A DNA stretch of 64,000 nucleotides from Amorphophallus konjac (Eukaryota > Streptophyta > Magnoliopsida > Alismatales > Araceae): assembly GCA_022559845.1 (NCBI GenBank), contig CM040126.1:141926064-141990063 (forward strand), written 5' to 3'. A program made the position numbers and the translations under genes. Below, in pieces: positions 43,174 to 56,164 of the stretch; positions within the stretch are counted from its first letter, which is position 1, and each line of letters opens with the position of its first letter. The notes beneath the pieces were generated by a model, which saw nothing but the letters and a program-made list of their open reading frames with translations, was not told the origin of the DNA and ran no database searches.

Positions 43174-46100
43174 TGTCACGTCCCGACGCGGAATATCAGG
43201 ACGTACAGTTAGAAACTAGCTAGAAAGCAAATAAATATTCTAAACTAAACAATTACACAATTCTAAGGAAAGATACAACTCTATTGATCAAGATGATTCC
43301 AAATCATTACAATAACCAACACTACTAATACACGATCAAACATGACTTCCAATCTGAATTCTAATACAATAACTGACTCCAAGAGTAACAAGTGCTAACA
43401 CAACTCTAAGAAAATAACTAGAGGTAACCAACCATGCCAACTCGACATCTACTACAAGTACACTCAAGAGATATCACTCCTGCCCTTCCCCATCGGTATG
43501 CGCATCGTCACCTGAATAGCCTGGAAAGGGGGAAACAACAACTATGAGCTGACGCTTAGTAGGAAATAACATGCAAGTTTACGTGATTAACAAGTTAATT
43601 ACATTTTCATATGCAATGCTAAGAAATGAAATAAATGACGATACAAATAAATAGTGAAATACAAAGATCTTGCAAGGTCAAGAAATATAATGATGACAAG
43701 AGATAACAAGATAACAAGTACAATAATTTACAACAAGAGATAGTACTAAAGAATTGAGAATTGGCCAACAAGCAAGTATTTTAAACATCATTTCAAGCAC
43801 GATCAAGTAACAAGAGTAACAAAAGATTTTTCATGTCATAGATGTAACAAGCTAGTCAAGTACTCGGTGCAATGCCTCACCATGTCATTAACATCCCATG
43901 GGCTCACTAACTTTCGGGCGCTCTCCCCAGGGCCAGACCGGGCCCCTACGGTGCGTTGGCATCGATTTATTGGATACAAGATCCCACGATTATCTAGACA
44001 TTCAGTCAAGTTAAATGGCCAATTAATCAGAGGAATTTCTGTCACAAGCATGAGATTTAAGGACTAACTTGTCCTTGGATTCACTAAAACAAAAACTCGG
44101 TTATACGGTCACTTTGGGCCGCATTACAAGAATTGGACCAAAACTTAGTCCACGAGGTCAATAAAGAACGGCTGACAGTGTACCGTTCAGGTGTGTAAGC
44201 AATCCCTTCTACTGGGGTAATAATGACTATTCAGCAACTTAACAATTAGCTTAATCCTAATTACCAAGTTCATATACCAAGGATTATCTATTATCATTTG
44301 TATTAAGACAATTTGCCAACAAGCTAATTCAAGATGATAAGGTAAAGAACAAGCTCGCACAGGAGTGAAATAGCACGCATTAACAGAAATTTAGTTACAC
44401 AATTAACCACTAATTATGTGGGTTTCTATTTAACCATTGTATGCGTTGAAATGGAGATGATAAACGGCATGGTTTTACACTATGGTTGAATGCAAGGACC
44501 AATGTAAATTGAAATCATAGGGTTACATGAATAGGTCATTGGTTCCTCAAAAATGTAGTTTTCAATTGGGCTAAGTTGAATGGGTCGATCCCCTAATGAT
44601 CCGGATCGATCCTCGGGTCAAAAACAACTTTTACCGGGTCTTACAGCACGTGGGTCGACCCCTGGAAATTTCCAGGCATGGGTCGACCCCTGGAGAATCC
44701 AGGGATCTGCCTGGTGATGGGTCGACAAATTGGGTCGACCCCTGCAGCTGTGGGTCGACCCCATGGGTCGACCCATGCAAGGCAGAATTCTCTCTGCTTG
44801 CAGGGTGGTATGGGTCGACCCATAGGGTCGACCCCTGGGTTTCCAGACCCGAACGAGCTTCCGGAAAACATGAAAAACTCCACGATTTGGGGTCTAAATG
44901 TGTTGGGATCTTAACCACATGCCTTAGGGTTCTTAATATACATACTAGGTCATAAAACATGAGTTTTGAAACACGAATTTCATCAGAAATCAAATGAATC
45001 ACAACCTATTCTATGATGAACACATGAAAACCTAGTTCTTGACATGCTTCTACTAAATCGTATGGTTCTCTCAATATATACACCGAAATTTGGGGCTTCT
45101 TATATCAAAAGAAAGTTAACTTAATGCTGATTCTAACCATGTATGATATGCCATATGTGGATCTAGATATCCAACTCAAAAACAGCCCGAAAATCATGCT
45201 TCTACTTGAAGAACATACCATAAATCAAGCCTAAACATGCTCTTACTTCGATCCAAAATTCTCTAAACATGCTCAATGAAATTTGGGACTTTCTACGGAA
45301 AATGAAAGCTAACAAGATGCTGATTACATTCATGTATATTAATTAGAGTTTGGATGTTAGATCCTACCTCAATCGAAGAGCAATCGAAGAGAGAACGTAA
45401 AGCCCTAGACTGAAGAACGAATTGGACAGCACCTTAGAAAACCCGCGATATCCCCTTGCATACCTAATGAAAATTGTGGCTCTTACCACTATTGGAAAGA
45501 TCTCGTCGAGAGGAATAATTTGATATATTCATAAGCTAATTTTGGTTAAGGAAACCTACCTCAATCGAAGGATCAAAGAGGTGAGGAAGGAGGACGACGG
45601 CAGCCGACCCACCCCCACTAAACAACCAAGAACTTCCTAGATCTGAATCCAATACGAACACCACAGCCACCAAATGAAAGTAGACTCGTAGAGCTTCATT
45701 TTGATAGCTCATAGAGCTTCTGGAGACTTCGGGGCTGGGAGGAATCGGCCACGCAAGTTAGGTGTTGGAAAACGGCGCCGCCAAGGTTGACCACTCCAAA
45801 ACTCGGCCGCCACCATGTGTTAGGGTTAGGTTTAGGTTCGATTGCCAGAGGCTATTGATCCTTAGATCGTGGCCTTTCATTTTCCACCGAAATGAGCCCA
45901 TTTGGTTGAGTATTAAGCTCTAATTTGGTGTTTTAAGATGAGGATTACTATTGCGTTCACTATTGGGTAGGTAAGTGTGGAAATCGGACTTAATCCACTG
46001 ATTAGGCCTAGTTAATGATTTTATTAGGCTTAGTCGAAGAAGATAAAATTGTTAAACGAAATGGATTACACAATAATATGATTTTCATGGATTTTTATAA

Positions 46101-46246
46101 AATAGTTGACAAGTGACTTATACTATTTATTAAAAATTAATCTAATTAATTACGAATAAATTCTCATTAATTCAAATAATTCCAAATAATTTCAAATAAA
46201 TTCAAATAATTCTAATTAAATTTCCAAAATAATTTGGGGTATTACA
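43174..46246 (-). mobile_element. 5' LTR of Gypsy element D
   Basis: 3073 bp, partner of 36489-39558. Compared with it, some GTCGACCC units are missing (44640-44720) and an AT-rich segment near 46180-46215 is expanded. It is flanked on both sides by CAGAG. Confidence 0.93.
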
Positions 46247-46474
46247 CAGAGTCATAAGCTCGTGCAAGATTCATAATCAAGCACGGAGGTTCAATTGTTT
46301 GAGAAATAAGTTTTATTAAGTCCAAAGTTAGTTGAAACCTGGTGAAAATTGGGCAGCCTCTCTCCATCCCTGGCGGATTGCAGGGGAGAAGCGGGGACAT
46401 GCTCACGTGCGGAGTAAGCCACTAACAAGCCGGACGGCACAACGGCGGCCAGCAGACCCCAAGCGGATTAGAAG

Positions 46475-46665
46475 CCCCGAGGACTTGCCTACGAGGGGCA
46501 CCATGGTTCCGTAGGTTGAAAGCGATCGGATGAGATGACCAATAAGGGAAGGAAAACCCCGAGGACTAGCCTACGAGGGGCACACAACCCGTGGTCAAAC
46601 GCAATCTGAGAAGGGATGACAGACAGGGAAGAGGAGCCCCGAGGACTACCTGCGAGGGGCATACG
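46475..46665. repeat. Three-copy GCCCCGAGG repeat in E LTR
   Basis: Units of about 80 bp, each starting GCCCCGAGGACT and containing ACGAGGGGCA or GCGAGGGGCA, at about 46474, 46556 and 46637. Each has a GCCCC...GGGGC inverted pair. They fall in the transcribed part of the LTR, like the repeat block of A. Confidence 0.8.
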
Positions 46666-47898
46666 ACCCATGGCCACCACAATATCCCTAAGGATAGTGG
46701 ATTTGATGTCGGGCTAAATCCATGTTCAATATTCACCTCATGGCCCGTGAGAATACATGCCATGAAGGGGCATGATTCTGTGACCTACTGGTGACTCATG
46801 GGGGATGTCCCCACAGAGAATGTTCCCCTCCCCAGGGTATTAAAGCTAGTGTCTTCAGGAACAACAAAGCTCGACAATCATGAATCATATGTGGAATAGG
46901 GGGGAGTATAATAGCATATCACAGCATCCAATGAGTTGGCGAATCATCACTCACAGGGTTAGTAGGTTAGTGCTCACGAGGTTAATAGGTTAGCACTCAC
47001 GGAGTTAAATGGTTGAGATCTAAAGGACAACCATTCTAACCATTAGCATAGAATGAATACGTAGGTTGTAGCGGTGACCTCGTCCCTCTAGGCTATGGAG
47101 AAGCACAGAGAGGTGCTGAGGGGGATGCCTCGGAACTGGAGTGGATAGAGGTGCACACACGAATGTGTCCTTAACCATGAAATCCACAACGCGTATACAG
47201 CAAATTGGTATAGCCATTGCATTAAAAGGAGAGAGCCCCTGGGGAAGGGGAAATCATTTTTGTAGCCTATGTTAGCTCCCGGACATGTTCGGTCTCACGA
47301 AATAAAACTTGCATTCGCACACACAAAGTGATTGGGCATGCAAGTTGAGAGCGGAGCAGGAAAAGCATATGCGGTATAACATCATTCATTCCATCAATGG
47401 GAGGTGAAAGACAACATATTATAAGCATTCGACGTGCCGGCATTGTCGCTCGGCAGCCGTTTCATTGATTGCAGAGAAGAGATTACAGAGGAGAAAGGAA
47501 TAAATAGATGGTGAGGGGGAAGATGGGCTCATATCATCGCCCCTCCCCCCTCACTTACACAATAGCAGAAAAGAAATCCAGAAGGGGATTGTCGGGAAGA
47601 AACCCACAGAACCCACCTAGACTTCGCCAGCAAAACAGAGTATCGGATTCTCCCCTCCTCCAGCTCCGGCGTGCTCAGGTAACCGGACAGAAGAGGGTGG
47701 CGGCAGGAGCACTCTCGATGAAAAAAAACCCTACTTCTCCCCCAAGACTCCCTCTCTCTGAGACGAATGGATTCTTCCATATGGCTCTTAGTTGTTCTCT
47801 CCTCCTTCGATGTATTGTATCAATCTCTGCTCCGATGTCTTCTCTCTCTCTTTCTTTTTTATGTCTCCTCCTCTTTTTTTACTTGGTCGAACCAAGTG

Positions 47899-47906
47899 TT
47901 TTTATA
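47899..47906 (-). promoter_or_regulatory. TATA box of E LTR
   Basis: TATAAAAA on the minus strand, about 930 bp from the LTR start at 48837. Confidence 0.55.
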
Positions 47907-48837
47907 GAGATGGCCTAATACGGCGTGAAGAAAGCGCGTTGGACAAGCTACCTCAACCATTTGTGTGCCCGGTAAGAGGGCACCGAGATGGGGGGCGCGT
48001 CGGTGAAAGGGCGCGCTAGATAAGCCCCATTTGCTTAACACGGGTTAGACAGTGGGTCTGGACTGGTTCCGGGGGTCATCGTGACCATTCATCTCACCGT
48101 GGTCTTGCAAAACCTTGGTGAGAAGTTCTGACAAAGCCCTCGGGTTGACGTGCAACCTTTTTCGGAACCTCGTGCATCTTCAATTTGAACACGTGGGTTT
48201 TCCGCTGACACGGCTTCTGACACCGTGGTTCATGCTGCCGACTTGGTCTGACTCGTGCTCAAAGCCTTTTTGTAGGGTGAAATTCCACTCAGAATGCTTC
48301 CACCTTAATTGGGCGATCATTTGGTCACTAATGGACCCAATATGCTGAGAAGCCGTACCCATGCCTAGTCATCGGGGTCTTCTGCTGACAGATCCTTCGG
48401 TCCCTTGTTCTGAAGGGCCAAGGGCGTTCTTTCACCTCGAGAGGATCTTTCATTAAGGTGGCGGGCCACCAAGTATACCCCTATCCTTGGTCGGACAACG
48501 GATATATTCTCATCCTTGGTCGGATGACGGATACATTCTCGTCCTTGATCGTACGACGGGTACATCCTTGTCCTTGGTCGGATGACTAATACATTCTACG
48601 CGGCACGACCGAGTCGATACCGGCTCATCGGGCAGTCTTGACGACACTATCGGCTTGTGGTGTATTCTTCTTTATCCTCCTGAGGTGAAGTTCCCGGTGT
48701 TCACACTGGGTGGCATGAGGCTCTGACATCTTGAGAAGGCTTCAATGTATTGATCTCTTTCGGCTTATGTGCTTCAGCGGGCCGCATCATTTGTCTTTGA
48801 GGCTTGGTCACCATTGGATATATTTGGAGTGCCAACA

Positions 48838-48848
48838 AATGCCCCCTA
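48838..48848 (-). other. Polypurine tract of E
   Basis: Minus strand TAGGGGGCATT just before TGTTGGCACT. It resembles the tract of C (AGGGGCATC before TGTTGACACC). Confidence 0.6.
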
Positions 48849-49532
48849 GCCACAGGTGTTGCGAGCGAGGCACGAGCTAAGCAAGACCAGCAGATGAGCT
48901 CCGTCTAGGCAGATCTCCCGTCTGGACGGCAGATGCTTGGAATGACCTTTAAACCAGCGCGGTGCTTAATCCGGCATGCTATGAGTTGAAGCCTAATATG
49001 GTGCGGTGTTTAGTCTGGCACGCCAAAGGCTTAAGTCCTTTTACAGCATGCCCTTTGGTTGAGTGGGGTTAATACGGCGCGCTAAATAGCGCGTCGGATT
49101 AACCAAGGTGGGGGCTCCCTATAAGACCCCTCCTCCTTTGATTTTTTCTTCAAGCCTTTCTCATTTGCAAAAAAACTTTCTCTCTCCTACCTTCCACTTT
49201 CCCCATGGCGCCGAGTGAGCGAGAGTCAAGGGGGCGGCATCCTTAAGCGGGTGAGGGAGAGTCTTTGCTATTAGGGATTTGAATCCCAATTTTCGGACCT
49301 CGGGAGGCTTCTAGTAGGGCTTGCCCTTGGAGCTACTCCCCGGGGTGTTCCGTTTTGGCCTCGGCGTGATGCCCATGGCTACTTTTAGGGACCGTTCCCT
49401 CGGTGGACATGTTCCCGCTTCTTTCTGGCAATCTTCCGAGCTGGGGAGACTCTGCCAAAATTTTGTCAGAAATTTCATCTTGATTAATTGCTTTCTGACC
49501 TTGTTTATTTTTCCTTGATATGTCTTTTGCAG
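48849..49532 (+). promoter_or_regulatory. Upstream region of the antisense gene of E
   Basis: Non-coding with GCGCG dyads, the best being TAATACGGCGCGCT and AGCGCGTCGGATTA around 49068-49100. TATAAG at 49120-49125 could be the plus-strand promoter of the antisense gene. An ATG at 49205 opens only a short frame. Confidence 0.45.
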
Positions 49533-52500
49533 ATAAAATGGCATCTGGTTCTTCTTCTTCTGCTTCCCGTGCCGTGGTGACATGGGAGAATGTGAACTCC
49601 TTGGACCGGGGTCACGAGCAGCTAGCCGTGGTCGCGGAATCCTCGGACTCCGAGACCGACACAGTAGACACTAGTCACCTCCTTATCATCAGGGGCGATT
49701 CTTTTCAGTATGACCGAGGAGACACCGTCAAGAGGGATCACCCCAAAGACAAGCACTTGATGTCCTTCCTCAGGCGGTTCAATCTTCAAGGGAAGAGAGA
49801 TTTGTTCCTCATTCGCAAGGCCGAGCAAGCGTTGCTAGTTGAGAGGGACAGCTTGACGGATGGTGTGGTGCGAGGAAGGCCTATCTACCTCCCCGGGGAA
49901 GTCCAGAAATGTAGCACTGTGCTTGGGCTGCAGGATCTGGCTCCAAAGATGGGCTATTGACTAGGGCTCCTGAGTTCTTGCTTGCTCGGTGGAACGAGAC
50001 CGCAGGCCGTGTTGACCAGGAGAAGCCAGTCTTTGGTTTATTTCTTGTCCCGTTGAAATGTGGGTATAGGGAAGAATCCTTCCTACTGGACTGCCTAGCG
50101 GTCCGTTTTAAACATTAGATTTCTGTGGGGTGGTTTGCCGAGCTGAGGGCCACCGACACCCACGCATTCAGACCTAGAGAAGTGGAGTTTACAGACTATG
50201 TGCTACAACACTATGCTCCTATCTTGGCCAAGGCTGGCATATATCAAAGCGTGTACGTCTCGAGGTACCGCTACCCCATATCCAAAGGCCTGTGCTGCGG
50301 CATGATTGAAGTATTCTGCCCCGAGTGCAATACGTTCTATACTTCGGAGAGAGAGACTTCTTTGGATCTCTGGAGCCTTTCGCAGCTCAGCGGCTTTCCA
50401 ATCGACGAAGAACCGTATGAGGAAGTTTGCTGGCCAGACTTGCTGAAAGACCAGACCGATGGCGATGGTCGGTACTTGGCAGGTTATGCTTATCGCTACC
50501 TAATGAAGGCGTATCGTACACTTTGTCGTTCATCGTACGACACGAGGTAGGCCCGAAAGCCTAGAGAGAAGAGGCGCGTGTGGATGGGCACTTGGCTCCA
50601 ACATTTCTTCAGTGGGAAATAGAAGTACGAGGACTTCCCCACAGTAGCGCCGACTACCTTGAGGCGGAAGAAAAGGGTCCGGCGATAGGCCTCCGTCTCG
50701 TCCACTTCGAAGGGAGGGCAACAAGAAGACCCGAACCCTACTGGTGTTGATGCAGTCACGCACTACGCTGCATATCTGACTTATTAGATTTGTTCTTTTG
50801 CTCTCCCGCATGGCGACGAGAGCATAATCAGAGCGGAGGCCATATATCCCGCCTGTTTGATGGCTTGGGGCATGAAGCTGTCCCTTTGCCCAGTGGCTTT
50901 ATGCCTTATCTTTAAAATGCTGGGAGACTTGCACAAGTCGCGTCTCCCTGGGAATCTGTGCACAGTGGGTCCATTACATTTTTTAATGCTTGGGTCTGCA
51001 CCCTATTTTCGGAGGCTGCTCCTCGGGCGTTGCAATCAGCTCATCTTGTTCCGAGGCAGATGAACCGGCATCAGAAGCAGAACAGCTCTTTGCCATTCGG
51101 GGCAAGCTGACCCGGATTCCCATGGATTCACCCGGAGTTCTTCATTTTTGGAGCTTGGCCGCTCATTCAAGCCCGCTCATGAACCGAACGCGGCAGTGTC
51201 ATCTTTTCGAGACAGAAGAATATATTCATCCAATTTTTGGTGCCAAGTGCACAAGGCCCATTCTGGAGCAAGAGCTGGTTGATTAAGCGCTGGCTATCAG
51301 ACCAAGCGTCCTTGTTTTTCAGAAGAGTGGCATTTTGTGGCTGGAGCCATACTATCCATTCCGATTTAGTTGGAATTTTGGCTATGATCAGCACATCCCT
51401 CATTCCTCTTCGCAGTTTGCATTGCCGAACAGGCATAAGGCCGAGTAGGTATCCAATGATGATGCCCGAATATGGTGGGATTACTTCCACCGCTGAGAGG
51501 AGGTTTCATTCAGGGTGCCATCCTCTGCTCGCTTCCCCCGCGTCACCCCTGAATACATCAAGTGGTGGAACGTGCGGACAGGATTTTACAGGAGCTCCCA
51601 TTGAGAATGCTGGGCCGTCGCAGAGCACAGATTTTTGGACTCCCAACAGGAGCTGATCCTTGACATTGAACCCTCTTATTTGAAGAAGCTAAAGTCTTGA
51701 ACTAACATAGAGGTGAGGGCTTATCTGAAGCCCGTAAAACTACGAAGGGCCATTCATCCAGAGCCGATCCGAAGCTGCCTGCAATCGGTAGGGATGACTA
51801 TGTGAAGACGCTTCGGGGATTGTGCCGTGTGAGCAGCGAACGGGTGGTTCTTCAGCAACTTCCTCTACCGGTAGAGGAGCCTATCCCGTCCGTGGCTGAT
51901 TGGCATCCCGAGATTGATAGACTGCATCCTTATCGGACCTTCATTAAATGGGAAGATAGGCGGGATGCCTTGTATAGCAATACCCCTTGGTTGTTCACTC
52001 TGCTCTGCTCCCATGGGCTCTCAGTGGGTGGCCGAAGTGAAGCTATTCTGGATCAGCCGCTCCTTATCTCCTTCAAGTACATTGACGGATAGGGACTGGA
52101 TCATTTGAGCTTATGTTATCATTTGTCTTCTCGCGGCCACATAGACTTGGCGTTGTTGGCCGAGCGGAGTGAGAAGATAGGAGATGTGTGTTGGCTCATT
52201 CGTAAGGCAACTTCAAGAGGCAAAGTGCCATCTCTGTTATATTGGCCACTTTCCCCCTTCTATACGGGGCCGGCAGGGTGTCTTTCATTTCTTCATTTCG
52301 GCCCTTTGGCCAGCTTCCTTTCTTTGTTGCTGTAGATATCATTCTCACCTTTGCGCGTATGCAGTCCGACTCACTTTGGAGGAGACTCGGCACTTCAGGG
52401 AGCTAATAATAAAATCTCAGAAGTTGACATATTTTGGGATTCCTGAGCTAGCCCCGACCACGACTCCATTACCTCCTGGTGACTCACGAAAGTGAACCAG

Positions 52501-54600
52501 GTCCTAGTTGAGAGAGGCTATTGGCAAGGCCAAAGAGGCCGCAACCCGGGTGACACGAGCATGTCGGAGGAAGGCTGCAGAACAGGAACCAACAGTCATC
52601 CTTCCTCACGTTGTATCTTTCGAAGAATTTGAGGTTGCTCTTGCGCAGGGGCCTGAAGCTGAAGGTAAGCTCTTCATTCTCCCATGGCTTATTTGATTAT
52701 TCTGGATGCCTTGGCTAATTCTCTTTTATAGTTGCAGGCACCGTTGCTGCATTCGTTGGACTAGAGGCAGTGGCAGGCGCCGTGACTAGGGAAAGGGCAG
52801 GGGAAGTCTCCGTAACTCTTGTGGAGGGGGATCTACCTTCCCCGATGCCCAGCCAGGAAATGGAAGGTAATTTGTAATTTGTTCGTGGGGATTCCACGAA
52901 CCATGATGTCTTCAGTCGGCTTGACTGTTTCTTGCTTCGAATTTCAGTTGAAATGCAACCGACATTACTTCCTGAAGCCGGGGCTGTGGGGGATGCTGTT
53001 GTTGGGGAGCAAGCCATCTCAGGGAGCAAGCCTACCCCCGAGATTCATTCAGCCGATGCTCCTAGTATAGAGCCGACCGAGGAAGTCCTTGCAGAGGGTG
53101 GCGTTCCTATTAGCAAGACATCCGCTCCGACGGTGGAATGCCAGGAACGGGTAGAGGGCTCCTCCTCTTTCGAACAGGTTGATTACGGTGGCGACTCTAG
53201 TGACGAGGAGTTTCCACCTGTTGATACGGAGATCGAGGATGCCAAGGCGTCCTTAGCCTATGAAAGTGATTACAAAACCTTTAGCCCACCCCGGTTGGTA
53301 TGGAGCGGCCCTCGGCCGTCGGGCTCACTTGTAGGTGAAGGGGCTGGAGCCACGGAGGCCGCCCTTGGAGGTTTGAGCTTAGTGCCAGTTGCGGTGAGAA
53401 GTCCTCCACCATTTTCACTTTACCGCTCTTCCCTTCTTTTTATATCAGCCACCTGATACATATATTTATGGTGCAGACTGAGGTGGCATTGCCAACCATA
53501 ACGGTGCAGATACCTCTCCCGGCTTTAGGAGCGGGTCAACCAAAATTCTCGCCAGTCTTGCGGCCTATCGCTCTGTGATATCCCAAAGATTATGCGACAG
53601 CAGCAGGTTTGGAGGGACGTGGGGCAGTTGCGGGGTTTGATGAATTGGCAACAGTCACATAGCCTCAACCACTTGATGTCGATAAAGTGTCATCCCCGGA
53701 GAAAAGTAGCCCTCCTGAGATAGAAGCGGGAGAAATTGATGAAGGAGAGGTCGGGGCTTCTAGGGCTCTAGCTCTTGTTATTGAAACTGCCCCTGTGGAG
53801 GTCAGCCAAGCTGAATGCGAGGAGCAAGTGTCTTCGACTATTGATGCTCTCCGGTGCAGCTCAACCTCGAGAGGCTAGAAGGGAAATTACTGTTGTCGAG
53901 ACTTTGCCTGTTGCACCAGCTACTGGGGTTGGTTCCAGTGCAGGTGCCCTACAAATCATGCCATCATCATCTTCTGAGATGAGCGACAATATCTGGGCTG
54001 CCATGGATAGCAGGGTGGATTTCTAGCTTCCTGAGACGTCACCACTTGTTTCTGCAATCATCAAGCGACATAGTATGGCTGTTCTTGGGAACCCTTCAGT
54101 AGACTATAACAGCCAGCCGAGACTTAACTTATGTACAACTGAGGGGTTTGGTGGAGCACCTCTCCCGCTCACTGCTGGCCTTTGGCTACCCCATGAACGA
54201 CTGGACGCCATGGGTGGTATTGCTGCTGAAGTATGTGAATAGAAGGGAATTTCTTGGCCGAGAAGTAGCTGATCAACTGACGGCCATAACACTAGAGCGG
54301 GCTGAATACCGAACTGCTCTTGCCTCTTTGAGAGGGACTGCGGAGCAGATGAGAGATGCAACTAGCACTTCTTCGCAGCGCTGAATTTTACTTACAGATC
54401 ATATAACAGAACTGTGTGCTGAACTTTCCAGGGCCGAGGCTGAGCTTCAAGAGACCGAGCGTCTGGAAGTCCAGAATGTGGAGGAAGATGAGTTGGCCGA
54501 AAGGATAAGCCACTTCTCTCTAAGAGAAGCTATCACATCTGGAGGCTACCGAGTCTCGATTGCAGGAGCTGACCCGCCACCCTTCCTTGGGTATCTTTGA
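49533..54600 (+). pseudogene. Antisense plant mobile domain gene of E, degenerate
   Basis: Plus-strand gene relic opposite to E gag-pol. First clear exon 49533-49960 (after a TTTTGCAG acceptor) is Ser/Asp-rich. The PMD part includes 50125-50550, with AELRATDTHAFRPREVEFTD, TFYTSERETSLDLWSLSQL and FPIDEEPYEEV, and continues over 50551-50990 and about 51250-51600 in changing frames. Later pieces suggest introns (donor GTAAGC near 52663, acceptor near 52737; donor GTGAGA near 53393). The end (54148-54600) is a coiled coil (AELSRAEAELQETERLE). Stops and frameshifts are numerous. Same plan as gene 1 of C, but the sequence is too different to be a recent copy. Confidence 0.65.
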
Positions 54601-55226
54601 GCTGGAGGATATCTTCTGACGTCCACTGCAATAGCCCCTTTTGTTGATGCCGCCCTTTTTGGTAGATCTTTATGTATCTCGGGGGATGCCTCGAGTAATC
54701 ATGTATTTTGCTACCTTATATCTATGAAATATCCTTGTTTGCCGCTAAATCATGACTTCACTTTCTTATTTTATTATTTTTTCTCTATCCAGTTAGCTTA
54801 GTCCGAATATGTAAGTTACTAGGGCAAGAGAGCGCTCACGCCTTTAGCAAAGGGGTGAGGTGTTCGCTCCACCACGGCGTAACTATTCTCGGGGCCAAAG
54901 TATGGCTAATGTAGGCCGAAAGTTTGAAGGATGAGGGTGTAGAGGCCTCCTAGGACCAAAGAATAAGGTCAGAAGGCCTATCAACAGGATTCATCGATGG
55001 TGATGGAAACTGAGGGTAGGGTTTATTCATGGACATGGGTTAAATGTCAAAGCAATGGTGGCTTATTGGTTAACGAGGACGAAAGGTCCAGGTTAGGGGG
55101 AATGTTGACCGGTCTTACTGATGGTGACAAGGGTCAAGTGGTGGGTTTGGTCATTGACATTGGCTGAGTGCCAAGGCAAAGAAGTTTGTTTACTTAACAA
55201 GGATGAAAGGTCCAAGTCAGGGGAAA
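54601..55226. other. Non-coding region before the E repeats
   Basis: No coding frame. Includes GGACGAAAGGTCCA-like pieces that recur in the arrays downstream. Confidence 0.5.
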
Positions 55227-55861
55227 GGTTGACCGATCCTGTCGATGGTGACAAGGGTCAATAGATGCGGTCCGATCATGCCGATGAGGACAAGGGTCGC
55301 AAGGAGGTTGACCGATCTTGCCAATGATGACAAGGGTCGCAAAGAGGTTGACTGATCTTGCCGATGATGACAAGGGTCGTAAGGAGGTTGACCGATCTTG
55401 CCGATGATGACAAGGGTCGCAAGGAGGTTGACCGATCTTTCCGATGATGACAAGGGCTAAAAGGATGGTTGACCGATCTTGTCGATGATGACAAGGGTCG
55501 CAAGGAGGTTGACTGATCTTGCCGATGATGACAAGGGTCGCAAGGAGGTTGACCGATCTTGCCGATGATGACAAGGGCCGAAAGGAGGTCGACCGATCTT
55601 GCCGATGATGACAAGGGTCAAAAGGAGGTTGACCGATCTTGCCGATGATGATAAGGGTCAAAAGGAGGTTGACCGATCTTGTCGATGATGACAAGGGTCA
55701 CAAGGAGGTTGACCGATCTTGCCAATGATGACAAGGGTCGAAAGGAGGTTGACCGATCTTGCCGATGATGACAAGGGTCACAAGGAGGTTGACCGATCTT
55801 ACCGATGATGACAAGGGTCACAAGGAGGTTGACCGATCTTACCGATGATGACAAGGGTCGC
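55227..55861. repeat. 40-bp tandem repeat in E
   Basis: Fourteen close copies of a 40-bp unit (AAGGAGGTTGACCGATCTTG then CCGATGATGACAAGGGTCGC) run from 55301 to 55861 with one 41-bp unit, after two diverged ones. The long minus-strand frames here are products of the period and are not genes. Confidence 0.95.
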
Positions 55862-56164
55862 AAGGAGGTTGAGGACTTTAAATCATCACTTTACTGACTT
55901 AAGCGCCCTTTCAGGTTTTCGCCAAAGCCAGCCCCCTCTTGCTTTTGCCCACGTGCCCTTTCAGGTTTTCACGTGGCGGGATACCCGATTTTGCCTGCGG
56001 CACCCTTTCGGATTTTCATCACAGCCGGGTCATAGCCATTTTTGCCCCTGTCCTGATGTAGGAACAAGTCCGGCGAGGCACCTCTATTTTAAGTCTCATT
56101 TTTTTTCTCTTTTTTTTCTTACTTAATTCACGAACGAATCCGGGATTAACGTGGGTTCGTTTGT

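Larger units (their letters stand above)
36489..46246 (-). mobile_element. Gypsy chromovirus D, Tekay-like, deleted
   Basis: Two LTRs of about 3.07 kb around a 3.6-kb interior with protease, reverse transcriptase, RNase H, integrase and a chromodomain tail. Flanks are TAGAG (36484-36488) and CAGAG (46247-46251), one mismatch. Primer site and the first part of gag are missing; a 20-bp copy of the left genomic flank sits in their place at 43154-43173. Confidence 0.9.
46247..48837 (-). mobile_element. Right part of the E 3' LTR
   Basis: Runs to GTGCCAACA at 48837, where the polypurine tract of E follows (minus GGGGGCATT). A minus-strand TATA box stands at 47899-47906. A three-copy repeat is at 46475-46665. 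D split this LTR from its left part. Confidence 0.6.

Noticed and set aside
47508..47918. Plus-strand frame of 136 codons with a hydrophobic end
   Set aside because: It runs through the E LTR against a TATA box on the other strand and shows no domain; the hydrophobic end is the pyrimidine-rich stretch beside the TATA box.
55301..55861. Possible CRISPR-like array
   Set aside because: The 40-bp units abut without spacers, and the context is a plant retrotransposon.
55194..55863. Long minus-strand frames with repeated SSSARSVNL-type peptide
   Set aside because: A 40-bp unit is not a multiple of three and stays open in several frames by chance; this is a repeat, not a protein.
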